From: JANRKG01 sp033763635
GTDB taxonomy: Bacteria > Cyanobacteriota > Cyanobacteriia > GCF-001939115
Direction: 5' to 3'
Assembly (NCBI GenBank): GCA_033763635.1
Contig: JANRKG010000337.1
Coordinates: 1-8,888, forward strand
DNA: 8,888 nt
Made by a program: the position numbers and the translations under genes. The notes below the pieces were generated by a model. That model was not told the DNA's origin and did no database searches. It worked only from the letters and a program-made list of their open reading frames with translations. Positions 5,778 through 8,888 of the stretch are shown here, piece after piece (position 1 is the first letter of the stretch; every line of letters starts with the position of its first letter).

Positions 5778-7574
5778 TTAACCGGATACCTTCAGGTCAT
5801 AGACATTCCAAAGTCCCCAACTGGGCAGCCCCGAATACTGAACTCCCTGAACTCGATCGCGGACGGCCATCGTCGCCGAGTCATTCACCAGATGGATCAC
5901 GGGCAATTGGTCCTGCACTAACTTTTGAAACTCGGCATAAATGGCCTTGCGTTTGTTCTCATCTAGTTCCCGTGCGCCTTCCACAAACAACCGATCGATC
6001 TCCAATTCCCAATCATTGGCTTGCCACCCGGCGATCGGCGGTTGTCCGGGTTGACTCTTCAGATTGAACGAGTGAGAACCCCCGCTACTGGTCCAGAGGT
6101 TCGCTGCCGAATGGGGTTCGACTCCACCTGTAAAGCCGATGATGTGAGCATCCCAATCACGGGTTGTATTGAGCCGTTCCAGGAGGGTATTGAAGTTGAT
6201 CGGATTGAAATCAACCTGAATGCCAATAGCTGCTAAATCTTGCTTGATTTGTGCCCCCATCGCCTCCCGCACCTTGTTTCCGGCGTTCGTGAGTAGGGTA
6301 AAGCGCACCCGGTTTCCCTCTGCATCAAAGAGTTCTCCGCGATCGTTGTACTTAAATCCGGCTCCCCGCAGTAACTCCCGCGCCTTATCCGGATTGTGGT
6401 CGTACACCTTCAACCCCTGCTCTGGGGTGAGAAAAAAGGGACTTTGTACAGAGATGGGGGAGTTTTGAATCACTCCCAAGCCCCGAAAAACGTTGTTGTT
6501 GATCCGTTCGCGATCGATCCCATACCCAACGGCCTGACGAAAGGCTTGGGTATTGAACCAGCGGGACTTAATCGGGTCTACAAAGGGTTTTCCAGAGGAA
6601 TTGCGGCCCCGGTTCAGGTTGAAGGCCATATACAGGGTGCCAGACCAGGGACCACCATTATAAATTTTGAACTTACCCCGTTTCTCTTCCCGCTTTAGCA
6701 GAGACACATATTCTGGGCGCAGGGGCCGCACATCTCCGAACACATCTAAATCGCCCGATCGAAAGCGTAGTAATTGGGTATCCGTGTTTTCGATAAACTG
6801 CCAGATAATCCGTTCGACGAATGGAAGCGCAGTACCCTGACCATCTTTACGCCAGTAGTAGGGATTGCGGCGAAACACGGCCCGTTGCCCACTGATAAAC
6901 TGTTCAATCTGGTAGGGACCATTCACAACAATCTGAGCCGGACTCGTTCCCGTATTCCAGGTCGAAGTGAAGGGCAGGGGTTGGTTGTTGCCCAGAGGCC
7001 GAACTGTTTTCTCCAAAATATGCCGGGGCAGAATAGCAACCCCTTCTGGCCCTGATGTGGCTCTCAGGAAAGGGGCGAAGGGTTCGGGGAGCCGAAATTC
7101 AATACGGCGATCGTCAAGCTTCTGAACGGTAGGATAGGTGCCCTGCTCCCCAATCTTGAAGTTGTCCTTCGCATCCGTTGGCACATCGGGATTAAAGATT
7201 ACATCTCGATAAGTAAATACCACATCGTCTGCTGTCAGGAGTTGTCCGTCAGACCACTTCAGTCTCTCCCGCAGCGTGAACACAACCCGCCTTTTATCCT
7301 CCGAAATCTCCCACGATTGCGCTAAAGCAGGTTGGACATCCCCCGTAATCCCATCTTCTTTGGTCAGCCCCTCATAGCAAAACAGACCAATATTGGGAAA
7401 CTCCTGAATCAAGGCCGGATTAAAGGTTTTTGGGTCCGTAAGGGTCGTCAAGACGATCTGGGGAACCTGCGCGCTAGCCGTTCTAAAATCCGCCAGACGG
7501 CACCCACCGAGGCAGAGAATCCCAACGATCGCCAGAAGCAGCCCCAGCTTTGAGAGTAACTGACGGTAGTTCAT
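5778..7574 (-). CDS. Family-5 (DppA/OppA-type) ABC transporter substrate-binding lipoprotein
   Basis: This 598-residue protein is the extracytoplasmic binding component of a peptide/nickel-type ABC importer (SBP_bac_5, PF00496). A hydrophobic signal segment (about 6-22) ends in the lipobox LGGC, with Cys25 as the lipid anchor. The family signature WSDGQLLTADDVVFTYRD lies at about 107-124, and the domain runs to near residue 510. The rest, including the GGVEP, DWELEIDRL and ELDENKRKAIYAEFQ segments, is the usual C-terminal closing lobe, so the protein is full length. It is a close paralogue of the upstream gene (about 55-60% identical by eye over the last 135 residues). The two genes are 15 nt apart, with an AGGA next to the upstream stop as a possible ribosome site, so they form an operon. 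The substrate is unknown: the family binds di- and oligopeptides, nickel, opines and sugars. No permease or ATPase gene is visible. Confidence 0.93.
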   Translation of the reverse strand: MNYRQLLSKLGLLLAIVGILCLGGCRLADFRTASAQVPQIVLTTLTDPKTFNPALIQEFPNIGLFCYEGLTKEDGITGDVQPALAQSWEISEDKRRVVFTLRERLKWSDGQLLTADDVVFTYRDVIFNPDVPTDAKDNFKIGEQGTYPTVQKLDDRRIEFRLPEPFAPFLRATSGPEGVAILPRHILEKTVRPLGNNQPLPFTSTWNTGTSPAQIVVNGPYQIEQFISGQRAVFRRNPYYWRKDGQGTALPFVERIIWQFIENTDTQLLRFRSGDLDVFGDVRPLRPEYVSLLKREEKRGKFKIYNGGPWSGTLYMAFNLNRGRNSSGKPFVDPIKSRWFNTQAFRQAVGYGIDRERINNNVFRGLGVIQNSPISVQSPFFLTPEQGLKVYDHNPDKARELLRGAGFKYNDRGELFDAEGNRVRFTLLTNAGNKVREAMGAQIKQDLAAIGIQVDFNPINFNTLLERLNTTRDWDAHIIGFTGGVEPHSAANLWTSSGGSHSFNLKSQPGQPPIAGWQANDWELEIDRLFVEGARELDENKRKAIYAEFQKLVQDQLPVIHLVNDSATMAVRDRVQGVQYSGLPSWGLWNVYDLKVSG

Positions 7575-7589
7575 GCTGAATTTGCGTTC

Positions 7590-8888
7590 CTAATCTGCGA
7601 TCGTCAACTCCTGAATATTCCACAAAGCCCCGCCCAAAGCTGAGTATTGAATCCCCTCAATCCGATCGCGAATGGCAGAGAGGGAAAGTGGATTGACCAG
7701 ATAGATCACAGGCACCTGTTCCTGGATAATTTGTTGAGTTTGGGCGTAGATGGCTTTTCGTTTGGCCTCATCCAGTTCCCTGGCCCCCTGGATGTAGAGG
7801 CGATCGATTTCCTTTTCCCAATCCGAGACTTGCCAGCCAATGAGCGGGGGTTGTCCCGGTTGGGCAGATTGGTTAAAACTGTGCAAGCCCCCCGTACTCC
7901 GCCAGACATTCGCCCCGTTATTCGGTTCCACACCTCCCGTCAGCCCCAACAGGTAACATTCCCAGTCAAAGGTGTCTGAAATTTTTCCGACCAACGTATT
8001 AAAACTGATAGGGTTCAGGTCCACTTGCATTCCCAACTTATCCAGGTCTTGCTTCACCTGCGCTGCCATCGATACACGGGTCCGGTTTTCGGCATTGGTA
8101 ATCAGGGTGAATCGCACCCGATTTCCCTCACTGTCTAACAATTGGCCCTCGCTGTCGTACTTAAACCCAGCCCCTTTTAGCAACTCCTTCGCCTTTTTAG
8201 GGTCATAGTTGTAAACCGTCAGACCTTCTTCTGGTGGGAGGTAATAGGGACTTTGCACGGAAATCGGGGAATTTTGGGGTTGTCCCAAGCCGCGAAAGAC
8301 ATTGTTGATCATTTTTTGGCGATCGATCCCGTAGGCCACTGCCTGACGAAACGCCAGCGTATTGAACCAGCGAGACTTGATCGGATCTACCAGGGGTTGT
8401 CCTTTAGAATTCTTCGCCTTATTGAGATTGAAGGAAATAAAGCTCGTTCCTGCCGCAGGGCCACCGTTGTGGATGCTAAATTTACCCCGCTGCTCCTCTC
8501 GCTTCAGCAACCGGAAGTTTTCTGGGGAAACAAAGACCAGATCCAGGCCACCGGAGCGAAATTGCAGCAGGGAAGTGTCGGTGGATTCCACAATCTGGGA
8601 GATCAGCCGTTGAATGTAGGGCATGGCCTGACCCTGATTGTCCTTCCGCCAGTAGTTAGGGTTTCGCTCAAAGATAATGCGTTGACTGGTCGCATACTGG
8701 GTCATGGTATAGGGACCATTGCCAATCACCTTGCGGGGATCGGTTCCCGTACTCCAGGTCGAGAGGAAAAGAGGTTTCCCTTGAGAATCCCTTTCTTGAA
8801 GCGTCTTCTCCAGAATGTGCTTGGGCAGTACAGTGCCCACCGTTCTCAAGAACGGGGCAAAGGGTTCAGGTAACACGAACTCAATACG
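7590..8888 (-). CDS. Family-5 ABC transporter substrate-binding protein, paralogue (5' end beyond window)
   Basis: This is the C-terminal 432 residues of a second peptide-type solute-binding protein; its signal peptide and N-terminal lobe lie past the right edge. The frame stays open to base 8888 and its first codons read RIEFVLPEPFAPF, matching residues from about 158 of the downstream paralogue, so the GTG at 8876 is an internal valine codon and not a start. Shared landmarks are HILEKT, NGPY, NPxYWRKD, DPIKSRWFNT, FRQAV-YGIDR, NNVFRGLG, QNSPISVQSP, TGGVEP and AIRDRIEGIQYS. Compared with the paralogue it lacks the SGPE insertion after FAPFLR. It reads FRSGGLD where the paralogue has FRSGDLD, an acidic-to-glycine change inside a conserved segment. 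The gene precedes the paralogue by 15 nt. Divergence of the two suggests an old tandem duplication with different substrates. Confidence 0.93.
   Translation of the reverse strand, partial: RIEFVLPEPFAPFLRTVGTVLPKHILEKTLQERDSQGKPLFLSTWSTGTDPRKVIGNGPYTMTQYATSQRIIFERNPNYWRKDNQGQAMPYIQRLISQIVESTDTSLLQFRSGGLDLVFVSPENFRLLKREEQRGKFSIHNGGPAAGTSFISFNLNKAKNSKGQPLVDPIKSRWFNTLAFRQAVAYGIDRQKMINNVFRGLGQPQNSPISVQSPYYLPPEEGLTVYNYDPKKAKELLKGAGFKYDSEGQLLDSEGNRVRFTLITNAENRTRVSMAAQVKQDLDKLGMQVDLNPISFNTLVGKISDTFDWECYLLGLTGGVEPNNGANVWRSTGGLHSFNQSAQPGQPPLIGWQVSDWEKEIDRLYIQGARELDEAKRKAIYAQTQQIIQEQVPVIYLVNPLSLSAIRDRIEGIQYSALGGALWNIQELTIAD

Noticed and set aside
8253..8873. Plus-strand open frame of 206 codons opposite the second binding-protein gene
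   Set aside because: It is antisense to conserved SBP_bac_5 sequence, and its translation shows no recognisable motif.
8874..8876. GTG start codon for the second binding protein
   Set aside because: The frame stays open to the window edge, and the upstream codons match the paralogue (RIEF-LPEP), so this GTG is internal.

Overview
The window looks like chromosomal DNA from a cyanobacterium, probably a filamentous Leptolyngbya- or Oscillatoria-type species. The octamer GCGATCGC (HIP1) occurs twice and its core CGATCG about 27 times by eye, where about two would be expected by chance. The gene content agrees: a cytochrome b6f heme-attachment factor of the CCB1 type, a DUF3155 protein, a Hik2/CSK-like histidine kinase and an SLH-domain surface protein. 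No phage, transposase, CRISPR or tRNA signal was seen.

Left part (1-1341). A CCB1-like gene (+) is followed by 464 bases of AT-rich spacer. The spacer holds a 10-bp hairpin and a decaying array of six 14-nt repeats. The small DUF3155 gene (-) comes next; it starts at a TTG codon behind a perfect AGGAGG ribosome site.

Middle (1342-4375). Two good sigma-70-type promoters diverge between DUF3155 and the kinase gene. The kinase leader carries phased A-tracts and three more 14-nt repeats that run up to the ATG. The kinase gene converges on an SLH-domain gene (-), and a hairpin overlaps the kinase stop codon. The SLH protein is exported. It has three SLH repeats and a C-terminal beta-rich and glycine-rich domain resembling TrbI/VirB10 proteins.

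Right part (4376-8888). A 488-base spacer carries a heptanucleotide repeat array of the cyanobacterial STRR type just upstream of the SLH gene. Next, all on the minus strand, come larB (nickel-pincer cofactor synthesis) and two tandem, diverged family-5 substrate-binding proteins of an oligopeptide-type ABC importer. The second of these runs off the right edge. The two binding-protein genes are 15 nt apart and almost certainly share a transcript; larB follows 107 nt later and may be read through. No permease or ATPase gene is in view.

Most genes are conserved cyanobacterial housekeeping or accessory genes, and I do not see a clearly new multi-gene system. The parts most worth a second look are the 14-nt and 7-nt repeat arrays, the TTG start decision, the SLH-TrbI-like fusion, and the larB/solute-binding-protein neighbourhood.
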